The notes under the pieces are model-generated. The model saw only the letters and a list, made by a program, of their open reading frames with translations. It ran no database searches and was not told the origin of the DNA. DNA of 64,000 bases from Symbiodinium natans (Eukaryota; Sar; Dinophyceae; Suessiales; Symbiodiniaceae), in NCBI GenBank assembly GCA_905221605.1, contig CAJNDS010002110.1:361001-425000 (forward strand), read 5' to 3'. Of the stretch, positions 1 through 11,795 are shown in pieces (positions within the stretch are counted from its first letter, which is position 1; each line of letters begins with the position of its first letter). Made by a program: the position numbers and the translations under genes.

Positions 1-147
1 CTTCTTTTTGGGTGTTTGCGCTTCTGCGGTTTTCTTGCTGAGTCATAGCACACACTCCAACATCTGTTAGAAGCCGACGAAGCCTCGGAACTGCTGTCAG
101 GGCCAAGGCAGGCAGGCCACTTACAAAGGCTTGAAGAATGGTCCGTT

Positions 148-257
148 CCCCAAAGAGCCCGATATTGCTTAATTAAGGAATAAGCCTTAAATCATATTAA
201 GGATCCCTATATGATTTAAGGAATATAGCTTACAACAGCAATATTGGGCTCTTTGGG
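148..257. mobile_element. Family A palindromic element, copy 1
   Basis: About 110-bp fold-back element with ends CCCAAAGAGCCC and GGGCTCTTTGGG and nearly complementary halves (TTAATTAAGGAATA, TTAAATCATATTAAGG around a central GGATCCC). One arm is partly degraded. It has no coding capacity and is a non-autonomous MITE-like element. Confidence 0.8.
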
Positions 258-618
258 TACCTGGATCGCCTCATTCGTACTTTCTTGGACTCTCGATCGT
301 AAATCAAGGGCAACCGCCAGCCCTCAAGCAACGCATCCTACAGCACCCCGAAACCCTAAATAAACCTTAAACCCTAAACCCTAAACCCCCTCTGCCAACA
401 CATCGTCTCAACATCGGGGGCCGGAGGCCTCGACAATGTAGGACGAAGGGTTCGCAAACCCTGGAACCCTAACCCTTTTGCAACAGGCTTCGCACTGCGC
501 CCAGGTCGGACAGCACCCACAGAACTGGTCTCCAAGACCCTAAACCCCAAACCCGAAACCCTACACCATAAACCCTAAACCCTAAACCCTAAACCCTAAA
601 CCCCCCCCCCCCCCTCAC

Positions 619-690
619 CCTGCCTTTCCAGGGCCGTCGCTCAGCCCTGCCCAAGTAACGGATGCGCAAGCGCACCATGTCCTTCGGCGA
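619..690 (-). CDS. Candidate exon
   Basis: Minus-strand block with acceptor CTGCTTAG before 690 and donor GTGAGGGG after 619; exactly 24 open codons, basic (SPKDMVRLRIRYLGRAERR). The coding strand agrees with neighbouring candidates. Not recognised. Confidence 0.45.
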
Positions 691-2546
691 CTAAGCAGAT
701 CCCCGGTGCCTTTTTCTAGACCAAAGGGTTTAGGGTTGAGGGTTTAGGGCTTAGGGTTTAGGGTTTAGGGCTTAGGGTTTAGGGCTAGAGGGCTAGGAAT
801 GACAAGGCCGTCCTTTTTGCAATGTGCGGTTAAGACTTTGGGGTGTCGGCTTTGGGCTGTGAGGATTCAGGAACTCTTGCTGGCGTTGCTGTTGGGTTTC
901 AGCTGAAGAGTCCGAGGGTTTTTGGCTTGGCAGTGGGGGAGTGCTGCTTCAGGGACTACGCGGTCCCTAAACCCCTTAAACCCTCAACGCAAAAAAGCCT
1001 TGAACCCTGCAACTTCAAACCCTAAACCCTAAACCCTAAACCCTAAACCCTTTTTAAAACCCACACGCAGAGCAGCAGCTTAAACCCCGAAACTCGACTT
1101 GGCCAGTTCTCAAGATCACGGCCCCCCATTTTCGGGTACTCTAAATATTAGCGGCCGCCTTATAAGGACCCAAAACGGACCATAATTTAGAGCAATCCTC
1201 ATATGCCCCGAACCCATGAGGGTATGGTGTTTGGGCATGTAGGGTTTTGGGGGATCCCCGTAAAAAAAGCAACGAGTTGGCCCTAAAATTCCAAAAGCCC
1301 TGTAGCCCCATGGATTTTTCTACTCTTTCCTGAAGAACCCCCAGAAATGAAAGAGAATCTTCCCCATATCGCCCCTTGTGGGGAAGAATCTGTTTATTTG
1401 TTGGGGATTCTTAGGCAAATTGTAGGTTGGGGTTCTCGAAAGCGGGTTCAAAGGCCTAAGGTTTAAAGCCCTAAACCCTAAAACCTAAAACCCTTCACCC
1501 ACCCTAACCCCTACAGGGGCCTTTTGAACTCCAGAGGTTTGGGGTCCCAATACGAGGCCTCAAACCGAAGCCCCATCTCTCAGACATATTCTCTGAAGCC
1601 CTGTTCGTGGAATTGCCACCATGCCAGATGAGCCCTAAACCCTAAACCCTCAACCCTCAGCCCTAATAAGCACGAATAAACCCCAATAACTAAGCCCTCC
1701 CTAAACCCTAAACCTCAGCCCTAAGAAGCTCGAAGTTGCCTCAACACCCCCCCCCCCCCCCCCCCTCGGGAGCCGCTCTCCTGTACTGCTTCGGTGCCAA
1801 CGCGATAGAGTCCCTGCCCGCGCAAGAGCGGTGTTCAAGGCTTGGTGGTTTTTGGGCAGTTTTGGGGTTTTGGGCTCCAGGGTTTTAGGGGGCTTTAGGG
1901 TTTGAGGGATTGGGGGGTTTAGGGTTCTAGGGGTTTGGCGTTTAGAGCTTTAGGGTTTCTTCAGGGCTTTAGAGTTTTGGTTTGTTTTAGGGCTTTACGG
2001 TTTTGAGCCTGTATAGGGTCTGGGGTGTAGCATGTCAGGGTTCAGGGTGCAGGGTACCCACCCCCTCTTGAGATACTTAGGTAAAGACTCTTGCGATATG
2101 GACCCCATGAATACCATATACCCAAGGGCCCATACATCAGAACCCTGTAGAGAAGGTAAGGGACCACATTAAGAGACCACGTAACTACACTTACTGTGGT
2201 TCCCTTGTTATACAACCCTTACATAACCCATATATATATACATCATATTATATCATATTAATAATAATGATGATAAAAAATATAAACAAAGGGCCCATAC
2301 TTCGGACTAAGGGTCCAAGGTTCCAACCTTAGACTAGATCTCTTTCCCCTTTCCCCTCTAGAACCTCTCTCTGTATATACACCTAATGGGTTTGGGATTT
2401 AGGGTTTAGGGTTTGGGGTTTAATGAATACTGTCCCTATATGATAGCTAAGTAGCCCTAAATGACCCCTAAGGGTCTCTTATAAGGGTCCCCTCCTCGTT
2501 AGTCCCTTGACCTTACAAAGACCAGCCACAGGGTTGAACTGTTGTT

Positions 2547-2650
2547 AGGGTTTATAGGGTTTAGGGTTTAGGGTTTAGGGTTTAGGGTCTAGGGTTTAGG
2601 GTCTAGGGTCTAGGGTCTAGGGTCTAGGGTCTAGGGTTTAGGGTTTAGGT
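2547..2650 (+). repeat. TTTAGGG/TCTAGGG array
   Basis: Includes five consecutive TCTAGGG units inside TTTAGGG units, another local homogenisation of a variant. Confidence 0.9.
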
Positions 2651-2651
2651 T

Positions 2652-2736
2652 CCGAAGCCCCTCCCGCCTCTTCGGAGACAAGGCCGAGGTTAAATGCATG
2701 GATGGCCGCGCCGACGTAGGTACCTTGCAAAACGAT
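2652..2736 (-). CDS. Candidate exon
   Basis: Acceptor TTTCAG at the edge of a telomeric array; open segment containing IVLQGTYVGAAIHAFNLGL, hydrophobic and possibly membrane-associated. The plus strand is also open, so the strand is uncertain. Confidence 0.4.
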
Positions 2737-2902
2737 CTGAAACCCTAAGCCCTAAGCCCTAAGCCCTAAACCTTTCTCCCTAAACCCTAAACCCTAAACC
2801 CTAAACCCTAAACCCTAAACCCTAAACCCTAAACCCTAAACCCTACTCAGCGTAGGGCAGGAGAAGGCGGGCTGGCACCCAAAGTCTTCATAGGGCTCAA
2901 AC

Positions 2903-2956
2903 TCGACCCAAAGAATGATCAAAGAACATCTCATCAAGGGGTTCAGCCTCGTACCC
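2903..2956 (-). CDS. Candidate exon
   Basis: Acceptor CCCTTCAG and donor GTTTGAG bound exactly 18 codons (GYEAEPLDEMFFDHSLGR). The acceptor lies within telomere-like sequence. Confidence 0.45.
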
Positions 2957-3413
2957 CTGAAGGGTTTAGGGTTTGGGGTTAGGGTTTAGCGCTTGAGGCT
3001 TAGGGCCTAGGGTTTAGGGTTTAGGGTGGATACACAGCACCCATCCGAATATCAGCTCGGCTGTGAAGGGAAAGACCTTCCCGCCCGCACTCGGGGTGGA
3101 TTCGACACTGCGGGGCCCCCCTTTGTCTAGTATTTGCTTCAGAACACCAACAACTAAAAGACAACAATGTAATCCCTATAAACTGCCCGTATCAACCCGT
3201 TCTTGATGTCATTTTTTTTTTGGGGGTTTAGGGTTTAGGGTTTAGGGTTTAGGGTTTAGGGTTTAGGGTTTAGGGTTTAGGGTTTAGGGGGCGGGTTCCT
3301 AAGCAAATATCACACTCAAGAAATCGAAGGAGACTTTCAGGGGCCCGACATGAGAGGAGGCACGAAGCCCTGGGGCCTAAGCTCGGCACACTGGGCCCAG
3401 GGAGCGCAGTGTA

Positions 3414-3562
3414 AGGTTTAGGGTTTAGGGTTTAGGGTTTAGGGTTTAGGGTTTAGGGTTTAGGGTTTAGGGTTTAGGGTTTAGGGTTTAGGGTTTAGGG
3501 TTTAGGGTTTAGGGTTTAGGGTTTAGGGTTTAAAGTTTAAGGTTTAAGGTTTGGGGTTTGGG
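3414..3562 (+). repeat. TTTAGGG array
   Basis: About 17 perfect TTTAGGG units followed by degenerate TTTAAGG/TTTGGGG units. The left junction reads cagtgtaag then GTTTAGGG. Confidence 0.95.
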
Positions 3563-3689
3563 GCTTACGGAAAAGCATCTCCCATACCAAGCTATGGCCG
3601 GGGGGGCGGGTTCAGGGTTTTGGGGGAGGAGTCGCAACAGCGCGAACGGTTAACCCCAGCGTTTAGGGTTTAGGGTTTACAGGGTTTAG

Positions 3690-3957
3690 GGTTACTGGTC
3701 AAGATCTTGCTGTCCGAGTAGCGGAAGAAGTAGATACCCCGCTTCTCATACTCCTGCAGGCAGGGAAGGGTTGCCAAACTCCTTGTCAAGCATCTGAACC
3801 GGAATAGCCAGGTACTTAATCACCGCAGATTCGGAAATCTCCTTCATAAACCTTAAGCCCAAAAACCCTGACAAATGGCCAGCTGTTCTGCCGCTGCAAC
3901 AGAGCCCGTTCTCTTTCTGCAAGGTCCTTAAAGGACGGGGTTTCTCGAAATTTCCGT
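3690..3957 (-). CDS. Candidate exon pair
   Basis: Three protein-like minus-strand stretches lie close together: RETPSFKDLAERERALLQR (3957-3888), FMKEISESAVIKYLAIPVQ (3850-3750) and EYEKRGIYFFRYSDSKIL (3750-3695). The last two join only across a one-base frame change or a tiny intron near TGCCTGCAG. Confidence 0.45.
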
Positions 3958-3985
3958 CATCTTGGATTTAAAGGGGTGGGGTTCA

Positions 3986-4121
3986 CCCTAAACCCTAAAC
4001 CCTAAACCCTAAACCCTAAACCCTAAACCCTAAACCCTAAACCCTAAACCCTAAACCCTAAACCCTAAACCCTAAACCCTAAACCCTAAACCCTAAACCC
4101 TAACCCTAAACCCGAAACCCT
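3986..4121 (-). repeat. CCCTAAA array
   Basis: About 17 perfect CCCTAAA units followed by a few variants. Its orientation is opposite to the array 430 bp upstream. Confidence 0.95.
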
Positions 4122-4733
4122 AGGGGTCCGGGGGCGGAGTCCGAGCTTGCAGAACCCGTTCTTGAGCGCGGACTTGAGCTGTCAGCCAGGCAGACGACCC
4201 CCAAACTTGGGATGACCCCCCTAAACCCTAAACCCTAAACCCTAAACCCTAAACCCTAAACCCTAAACCCTAAACCCTAAACCCTAAACCCTAAACCCTA
4301 AACCCTAACAGGGATTCTCGTATGGGCTGCGAGAATCCCTATTAAGGACTATTAGTGTCGGGGGGGAACATCCCAACCCTGAACCCTAAACCCTAAACCC
4401 CGAGCGCCTGCTCCAGGTCCGAGGTCTCGTCCAGCTGCCTTGGTGGCCCAGTAGCCATATTATAATAAGGGCACCCGGAACCTTAAACCCTAAAAACCCT
4501 AAACCCGGTTGGCTACTTCATAAGGGGACCCTGAACCAAAACAAAAAGGTGAAATGGGGCCATTCTAGGGTTCTTAAGGGAGGGGGGCTCATGGGGGGGG
4601 GGGGGGGGGTAGGTACCTGGGGAGCCTTAGGGAAGCTTGGGGAGTGTCAGGGAGGCGTGGGGAAGATTAGGGAACCTTGGGTTACATACCCTAAACCCTA
4701 AACCCTAAACCCTAAACCCCCCTTGAACCCCCC

Positions 4734-4812
4734 TCCCTTCGGAACTCCACAAGCCAAGCTGCTCAAAGAGTTCGGAGAGCTGGTCTTGCTGGTCTGCGAC
4801 CTTGTTGTTGAC
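4734..4812 (-). CDS. Candidate exon
   Basis: Open minus-strand segment with a Gln/Leu-rich, coiled-coil-like product (NKVADQQDQLSELFEQLGL), between telomeric arrays. Probable continuations at 4440-4395 (QLDETSDLEQALG, followed by GTTTAGGG) and 4190-4125. Confidence 0.45.
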
Positions 4813-4902
4813 ACGCGGATTAGTGGGGTTTAGGGTTTAGGGTTTAGGGTTTAGGGTTTAGGGTTTAGGGCTTTGATGCACGGATTTTAGAATGTGGTTT
4901 AC

Positions 4903-5005
4903 CTTGGGATGTTTCCCCTTATACTCACAGCTCCTTACTAGAAGTTGTAGTAGGGGGTACCAGAATCCCTACTAAGGACTGTTAGTATAAGGGGGGAACA
5001 TCGCA
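4903..5005. mobile_element. Family E element
   Basis: Long inverted ends: ACCTTGGGATGTTTCCCC at the left and GGGGGGAACATCGCAAGGT at the right, continuing inward as TTATAC/GTATAA. Compact centre CTTACTAGAAGTTGTAGTAGG. Confidence 0.8.
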
Positions 5006-5524
5006 AGGTGTTTCCCTTAAGAATCCCAAGCCTACTCTTTTGGGAGGGTTCCCAAGATTCCTGTAAGAGGATTTTTGCAACGAAGCTGAAAACAAAGTTG
5101 CCTGCTTTGGGTCTTAAGGTATAGGGCTTATAGGGTTTGGGAGTAAGGTTGAATCCCTTGAGTCCCCCCCCCAAAGAACACAAGTACCAATCACTCTCCA
5201 GATTTCAGGGGCCTTAAACATGAGGTGCCGGAATGAGGTCTACTTCATGAGTTCTTATGAGGGTTATAAAGGGCCCAAACTGGAAACTGAAACCCGAAAC
5301 TCAGCCTCCCTGCCTCCCTCCCTCGCCCTCCCTCCCTCGCCCTCCTTCGGCCAGGGTTTAGGGAGGTAGGTTTGAGGGCCCTATAACTATATCAAAAAAC
5401 TGTTTCTGGCTCTGTACGGGTTACATAAGAATTAAGGGTAAGAGAAAATATTATGTTAAAGGCTACCCCTGTAGGGTTTTGCCCTAACCCCTAAACCCTA
5501 ACCCTAAACCCTAAACGGGGTTAC

Positions 5525-5597
5525 GGTAGGTCGGAAAGTCGAACAGCAAAAGCACGTGCACACAGTGCGCCTGGTGGATGAAAGCCGCCGTCACCAT
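5525..5597 (-). CDS. Candidate exon
   Basis: Acceptor CGCCCAG and donor GTAACCC; product MVTAAFIHQAHCVHVLLLFD and a few more residues, hydrophobic. Not recognised. Confidence 0.4.
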
Positions 5598-6060
5598 CTG
5601 GGCGCATGTTTAGGGTTTAGGGTTCAGGGTTTAGGGTTTAGGTTGAGGGACCCGAAACCTAACTGGTTCCTACTTGGAGGTCCAGAGTACTTAGAACCCC
5701 AACTCGGACTCTACCCCCTGGGCTCAAAAAATCGCGCAAAAACCTTTCATCACAAGGCCCTTCAAAGGGTTTAGGGTTTAGGGTTCAGGGTTCGGGGTTC
5801 AGGGTTTAGGGTTTGTGCCCAAAACCTTAAACTACGAGCTCATAAGCCCCCACTTGTCCTCCACGTAGGATTCTTGCGGACTTATCATTGGGGTTATAAC
5901 TTTGCATATGAACCTCCCAGTTCGGTAATTACCTGGTCCCTTAGTAAACGGGGGCCCGTCACATCTAAACCCTAAACCCTAAACCCTAAATTATAAACCC
6001 TAAACCCTTAACCCTAAACCCCAAACCCCAAACCCTAAACCCTAAACCCTAAACCCTAAA

Positions 6061-6192
6061 AGGGTCTGTTGGAAATAGACGTCCCCAAGGGCCCTTAGCC
6101 CGCTGTAAAGGGGTCCAGCAAGGACTGACATCTCAGTGTCGTGCTTAAGCAAGGGCGAGCCGAAGAGACTCCGGGACTTCGGCAGCCTACTT
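6061..6192 (-). CDS. Candidate exon
   Basis: About 44 open codons from acceptor CCCTCAG, including KHDTEMSVLAGPLYSGLRAL, ending at a CCCTAAA array. One of the longer candidate exons. Confidence 0.45.
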
Positions 6193-6263
6193 CTGAGGGT
6201 AGTTTCATGGGTTTAGGGTTTAGGGTTTAGGGTTTTAGGGTTTAGGGTTTAGGGTTTAGGGGT

Positions 6264-6350
6264 CCCTTACCTCCTTTAAAGGGTTCTGATGTGTGGGCCC
6301 TTCATTTGTATGGGGTATATCAGGGGTACCCTGGGCCCATACGAAGGGAC
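6264..6350. repeat. Family J repeat
   Basis: CTTTAAAGGGTTCTGATGTG and GGGCCC motifs, with GGGCCCATACGAAGG at the other end. Related copies near 2120-2190 and 51582-51690 contain GGGCCCATACATCAGAACCC. Confidence 0.6.
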
Positions 6351-7450
6351 CATGTAACTACCCTTAAGACCCCTGGTAGCAAGCCCTCATGCTCCCCTAG
6401 CAATCTGCACCTACACTTCCCTAAGGGTCCTTAATTAGGCACCTCGCCCTGTAGCCTACTTACTATTTGCTTGAGCATTCTTCCTGATAAGGGCATATGA
6501 GGAGTATCATTTTTGTTGCTGGGTGGCTCTTAAGCAAATAGTCGTCTTAAATCCTCCCGTCAGGACCATGCCGGGGGACTCCACCAACGCCGGCGTCCTG
6601 GGACGGCCCGCGCAACTTCTCGAAGAACCCCAACGAACCGTAGAAACCCCAAACGCCATCATTGAGAGCGTTTTTCTTATGCTCCATTCGGACAACTGTC
6701 TAGTGTAACTGTCATGAACACCCTACCTAGAGATGATTCTGCCTAAAGAAAAAGCAACCTTCTTCCATGCTTGCCCGGTTTCTTAGGCTTAGGGTAACTA
6801 GAGCATGACCTTCTACTTCTCCCGCCCCTCAGGCCACTCTAGGATGCAAGATAATCAGCTGCTACGCTGCACATACATTCCCCGACATACCAGAAAGTTT
6901 GGGAAATCCCATCATGTGAATGAGCTACGCCTCCCCGAAGGAACGGCTCACAGGCGACCTCCTCGACTGTACTGTTAGGTAAACCCGAAACCCTAAACCC
7001 TAAACCCTAAAACCTAAACCCTGTTTTTATGTTGCCGACCCTGAGACAAAGGCTGGCAACTCCCACGGGCCCGAAAAACAAAAGCTCCAGGGTGTAGGGT
7101 TTAGGGAACCCCTTAACCCTAACCCTAAACCCCAAAACCCTTAACCCTAAACCTAAACCCTAAACCCTAAACACTAAAAAGAACTAAAATCAAACTCTCT
7201 AGGGTTTAGGGCTTCCGGGCGTAAACCCAAAAGAAACACAAAAAAAACAGAGGGGAGCTGCAAATACGCACGCGCCCAAGAACGATTCTTTGCATAAACC
7301 CTACATCTTAAACCCTAACCCCTAAACCCTGAACCCTAAACCCTAGACCCTGTAGAGTCGAGGGTTTCTGAGCGCTGCCAACCCTGAATCATTGAAACAC
7401 TCAACTCAAACCCTATAGGGTTTAGGTTCTGATGTTCACCCTTGTAGAGC

Positions 7451-7541
7451 AGCCCTTGATAGGGATTATAGTAGGGGAGGAGGGGGGGGGGGGTGCTATA
7501 ATCCCCATTAAGGACTGCTAGAAGAAGGGGGAGCGTCCCAA
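7451..7541. mobile_element. Family E element (left end missing)
   Basis: Starts at CCCTTGATAGGGATTATAG, has a central G-run and ends in AGGACTGCTAGAAGAAGG and GGGGAGCGTCCCA. Further partial copies: 4310-4373 and 46649-46708. Confidence 0.7.
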
Positions 7542-7645
7542 GGTTTAGGGTTTAGACTGAGAGCCCTTAGGGAAAGTGAAAAAGCTGACAAGTCCTCGGA
7601 GTGCCCTCAATTTAGGGTTTAGGGTTTAGGGTTTAGGGTTTAGGG

Positions 7646-7730
7646 CCAAAAGCAAAAGTGCTAGCCAAGCCTCTTCCGGGCATTCGGTGTTGTTCATGCC
7701 AGTGAGTCGCTCTGCACACATTAAGTCCCC
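7646..7730 (-). CDS. Candidate exon
   Basis: Acceptor GGGCAG; product GDLMCAERLTGMNNTECPEE followed by AWLALLLLA, ending at a TTTAGGG array. Confidence 0.45.
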
Positions 7731-8943
7731 CTGCCCGTTGTCGCCAAAAAAAAGTGTGGAACACTCCTGGGAATGCTCAGAGTTCGGGTCCAGGGCTCAC
7801 GTTTCGAAGTTGTAAGACGTTTCCTAAACATTAAGATGCTTGGAAGGGTGCACAGAACATGTCTCTTTGCGGTCTGGTGGTTTGGTTTAGGGTTTAGGGT
7901 TTAGGGTTTAGGGTTTAGGGTTTAGGGTTTAGGGTTTAGGGTTTAGGGTTTAGGGTTTAGGATTTAGGGTTTGGGGTGTATGTAGGGTGTCGGGTTTATC
8001 GGAAGCTTGGAAACCAAACAATGTCGTTGCCGTGTAAGTATGACCAACTACAAGTCAAAACGCCGGCCCCCTAAACCCTAAACTCCTTTTTTTAAACTTC
8101 CGCCAGGCAAACCCTTAAACCCTGTAAACCCCTAAGCCCTTGGACGGCACTAAACCCTAAGCCCTAAGCCCTAAACCCTAAACCCTAAACCCTAAACCCT
8201 AAACCCTAAACCCTAAACCCACCCTAAACCCTAAACCCTAAACCCTAAACCCAGACAACAGACCGAAGTTTTAGATTCAGAGGGGCGTTCAGGGATTATT
8301 GAAGGGCTTCCCAACCCTAACGTTCTTGCGGTTAAAACTTTGCGGCATATGAGGGGCACCCCTGCTTCGCGAAATGCCCATACTACAGGGTTCACCCGAA
8401 ACGCGACACTCTGAAAGTCTCAAGACATGAAGTGAGGCTTTTATTCTTTGTTTCCGAAAAAGCACACCCGACATACACACGCACCGTTATTTAGGACGAA
8501 CCCTAAGTACACTCGCCAATAACAGTAATATGAGCCCTGTTTCATAAACCCTAATCTCTAAACCCTAGACCCTAAACCCAATTTCCTTCGGGTGTTCATT
8601 CCGCGGGACTCGGGCGTTGGGATTGGGGTTCAGGGTTTAGGGTTTACGGTGTCAGGGTTTTAGGGTTTAGGGTTAGTTTGCCAGCCTACTTGCCCAAAGA
8701 AAGAGGCTCACCTTTCGGGGAGAGCTGGACAACTTTCTCGAAAAGCGTTGTTCATGGTAGGTAGAAGGTAGGGAAGATAATGATCCCCTCACAGGGCTCT
8801 CTTTGGGGGGAATAAACCTGGAGCTCTTTCCTAGACCCCTAAACACCTGGTTTTGCAAGCATACAAGAGAACCCCAACCTTAAAGAGAGGAAAAAAGTGC
8901 CAGAAGCCCCCCAAAACCCAAAGCCCTGAACCCTGAATCCAAC

Positions 8944-9024
8944 TCCATGACGGGCCGCACTGTACAATTGGCGATACTGCACGAAGGACTTGATCTTGTC
9001 TTCTCCCACCGGCCGCCAAACGTC
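8944..9024 (-). CDS. Candidate exon
   Basis: Acceptor GCTCCTAG, donor GTTGGA; product DVWRPVGEDKIKSFVQYRQL, charged and protein-like. Confidence 0.45.
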
Positions 9025-9744
9025 CTAGGAGCCATTTGGGCATGTGGGCATTACCTACATTGGGGGGGGGGGGTTTCCGAAATAAGGGGCACCTCATTGA
9101 GGTCCCTACTATAGGGGGATCCTACTTTGTGGGGGGCCTATTTTGGGGGGTCTCCTATTTTCGGTAAATCCCCGTTTGGGCGCTTACCTAAAGGCGTACT
9201 CCCCCCCCACCACCCCCTTAAATAGACACAAAAACAAAACGAAGGAACCTCCCAAAAAAGGGCTTAGGGCTTAGGGTTTAGGGTTTAGGGTTCCCCCATT
9301 TTCTGAAACCTGTATTTACACTACCACAATGCCAGGAACCCACTTGGGATTCAACCCAACCAACCTGTTTACATTCCAGAGACCAGCCCGAGACCTGAAA
9401 GACCCGAAGCCCGAAAAAGGGCTTAGGGTTTAGGGTTTAGGGTTTAGGGTTTAGGGTTTAGGGTTTAGGGTAAACCTGAGGAGGGGACTTCGTTGGGATG
9501 CCTTTCAACTCTAGAACCCTAGGATCCCACTCTACGTTTTACACAGGGCTGGGCAATCCCTGGGTTTAGGGTTTAGGGTTTAGGGTTTAGGGTTTAGGGT
9601 TTAGGGTTTAGGGTTTAGGGAACTCGTACCAGACTCCAGAGAGCCTCCAGAATTCTAGGGTTTAGGGTTTAGGGTTGAGGGTTTAGTGTAGTGTTCAGAG
9701 TTCACCCAAGTGACCAAAACAAGGACAGGCATCACAGGGTCTAC

Positions 9745-9803
9745 TTCAAGGACCGGCCGTAATTTTGCATAGGTTGTACGGTCACAAAGTTGTACACAAG
9801 AAC
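9745..9803 (-). CDS. Candidate exon
   Basis: Acceptor TTGTGCAG, donor GTAGACC; product VLVYNFVTVQPMQNYGRSL. The acceptor tract is fused to a TTTAGGG array. Confidence 0.4.
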
Positions 9804-10002
9804 CTGCACAACAAGTTTTAGGGTTAGGGTTTAGGGTTTAGGGTTTAGGGTTTAGGGTTTAGGGTTTAGGGTTTAGGGTTTAGGGTTTAGGGTTTAGGGT
9901 CACAGAGGTTTTGGATTTCGGGACCAGGGCTGTGTTTGGCGGCGTTGCTTTGCTGCAGGCAGGCGACGCAAACACGGCTCTGGCTCTCTTTCCTCACATT
10001 GA

Positions 10003-10115
10003 CTAGGCTGCCCAGTATCCTAGGATTAAAAAGGGTGCCCTTTTTTGCCTAAAGGGGTTTATAAGGGAACCTACACCCCGAAAAAAGGGAAAAAGGGTAG
10101 TGCTGGGCATCCTAG
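10003..10115. mobile_element. Family B element
   Basis: Exactly the same length (113 bp) and the same ends (CTAGGCTGCCCAGTA...GCTGGGCATCCTAG) as the copy at 63230. TTGA flanks both sides, a possible short target duplication. Confidence 0.85.
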
Positions 10116-10137
10116 TTGAAGTATGCTTCTTATTCTT

Positions 10138-10244
10138 GGTAGCCCAGTAACCATATTATGATAAGGGCACCCTTTTTTTGGGGGTTGTTGATTTATAAGG
10201 GAACCCGTAACCAAAAAAAAGGTAAAGGGTACCACTGGGCTACC
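10138..10244. mobile_element. Family B-related element
   Basis: Ends GGTAGCCCAGT and ACTGGGCTACC are perfect inverted repeats; the interior shares GGGCACCC and TTTATAAGGGAACCC with family B. It sits 22 bp from the previous copy. Confidence 0.8.
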
Positions 10245-10416
10245 GAGTATTTCTAGTATCCCCAAAAGGACACCCGGTCTCTACACTCACCAATATTAAA
10301 AAGGGACCTTATATACACGCACCAATAACAGGAATATAAACCCTACTTCATGCCACAGAACCCTAAACCCCAAGCCACCAGAAGCCTAAAACTTTTGGTT
10401 CTTAGTAGGGAACTAC

Positions 10417-10463
10417 GGAATTATCGGAGCCGATAGCGTGCCCCAAAAGGTTTTGTTTTTCGG
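10417..10463 (-). CDS. Candidate exon
   Basis: Acceptor GGTTCAG directly at the edge of a CCCTAAA array, donor GTAGTTC; product PKNKTFWGTLSAPII. Confidence 0.4.
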
Positions 10464-10465
10464 CT

Positions 10466-10595
10466 GAACCCTAAACCCTAAACCCTAAACCCTAAACCCT
10501 AAACCCTAAACCCTAAACCCTAAACCCTAAACCCTAAACCCTAAACCCTAAACCCTAAACCCTAAACCCTAAACCCAAACCCTAAGCCCTAAACC
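10466..10595 (-). repeat. CCCTAAA array
   Basis: About 15 perfect units with a short degenerate right end, adjoining the candidate exon at 10417-10463. Confidence 0.95.
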
Positions 10596-11680
10596 CAAAA
10601 AACTCTGAACCTTAAACTCGTACACCCTAACTAAGGGGGGTTCGGGTTGAGGGCTTCGAGGTTCGGACATGTGGGACTGTGTCCCCCTCCAGGGTTCTAA
10701 GAAAGGACCGAAATAACTGCCACCCTTATTAGGGTTTCGAGTTTAGGGTTTAGGCAACAGGATTGAGGAATGATAAGGGATGTCTGGGGGGATTTTCGGC
10801 CTTATGAGGGCTTAAAAAGGGTTTAGGGTAAGGTTTTAAGGCTTCGGGTTCTTTTTCAGGACTTTAGGACTTTGTAGCCGTTCAGGTGTGAATCAAAAGT
10901 CCCTAGGCTCGAGCGCCTGGGAGGTTTCAACAGACTTCGTATCCCGAGTCTTTCTGGGGCTTCCCCAGACCATGAAGACTTGCTGCATCTCTCGGCGGAA
11001 ACCCTGAACCCTAGAACCCCGGCTATGCGCAGGTGGGCTCTTTACCAAGGTATCGCAAGAGAGAGAGAGAGAGAGTGTGTGTGTGAGTGAGTGAGTGACT
11101 GAGTGAGTGATAGAGTGAGTGCGTGTAAGAGGTCCTAACCTCCCAAAAAAGGAACAAGGGTACCAGAAGACATTCCAGTTAAGGAACACACCTTCTGTTT
11201 TAGAATGATGCCCTCTGATGCCCTTTACTCCCCAAATTGCTGTTTAAGTCTTTAAGAAGGCCTAAAACAGGGCACCCCACGATTTATAGTAGGTCATTCT
11301 ACAGTAGGAACTGCAGAACCTAAACCCTAAACCCTAAACACTATAAACCCTAATGAACCCTATGCAGCCCACACGCTGCAAAACCGTACTACCAGGCCCC
11401 GGATCCTCCAAGAGACACCCCAGCGAGCCCTCCTGTAATCATTAGGGTTTTGGGTGTAGGGTTTAGGGTTTAGGGTTTGGAGTTTAGGGTACCCTTACGT
11501 TTTGGGGACCCGCTTTAGGGATCCCTAAGGGAATATAAAGGTCATACTAGGTGTGACACCTTAGGGGTCGGAGTCCTAATCCCCTGATGTAATGCTTACC
11601 TCTCCAAGAACCCAGGCAAAGAAGGCTGAACTTCATGATTCTAAGGTAGCCCTAAACCCTAAACCCTAAACCCTAAATCC

Positions 11681-11795
11681 TGTAAGCTCTTAACAAGGTC
11701 ATCACTGGGAGCAAGGTGCCGCGCGGCCACATAGCTCCAAATGAGCAGTGCCGCGATCGCCAGGAAAGTGGCATTGAAGACCAAGGGTAGCAACC
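11681..11795 (-). CDS. Candidate exon with a membrane segment
   Basis: The acceptor would be the TTTAG of a telomere unit; product LPLVFNATFLAIAALLIWSY and onward, a likely transmembrane helix followed by VAARHLAPSDDLV. Neighbouring candidates: 11393-11432 (EGSLGCLLEDPGP, sites TACAG and GTAGTA) and 12003-12050 (AFGSFQCFSPRGSIAQ, sites TTTTCAG and GTTAGG). Confidence 0.5.

Larger units (their letters stand above)
1..5200. other. Patchwork region 1: telomeric arrays, elements and candidate exons
   Basis: Main telomere-type arrays: CCCTAAA at 567-605, 1016-1053, 2740-2845, 3986-4121 and 4219-4309; TTTAGGG at 725-787, 2547-2650, 3224-3291, 3414-3562 and 4826-4870. The block at 2585-2637 is enriched in the variant TCTAGGG. 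A C-run lies at 1745-1765 and a G-run near 4588-4610. Unique blocks between arrays give minus-strand open segments (listed separately). Family E copies lie at 4310-4373 and 4903-5005, a family I copy at 1136-1198, a family J copy near 2120-2190 and a family H copy at 4560-4690. Stretches 1240-1440 and 2080-2400 show AT-rich or element-like sequence and no clear gene. Confidence 0.7.
5201..9900. other. Patchwork region 2
   Basis: Telomere-type arrays at 5764-5813, 5966-6060, 6208-6260, 7612-7646, 7883-7975, 8140-8253, 9261-9290, 9421-9470, 9562-9619 and 9819-9899. Inverted-repeat elements at 6264-6350 (family J), 6460-6543 (family F) and 7451-7541 (family E with a central G-run). The segment 9076-9190 carries TTTCCGAAATA/TATTTTCGGTAAA ends related to the element nested at 48005. 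Candidate minus-strand exons at 5525-5597, 6061-6192, 7646-7730, 8944-9024 and 9745-9803. The rest of the unique sequence gives only short open frames. Confidence 0.7.
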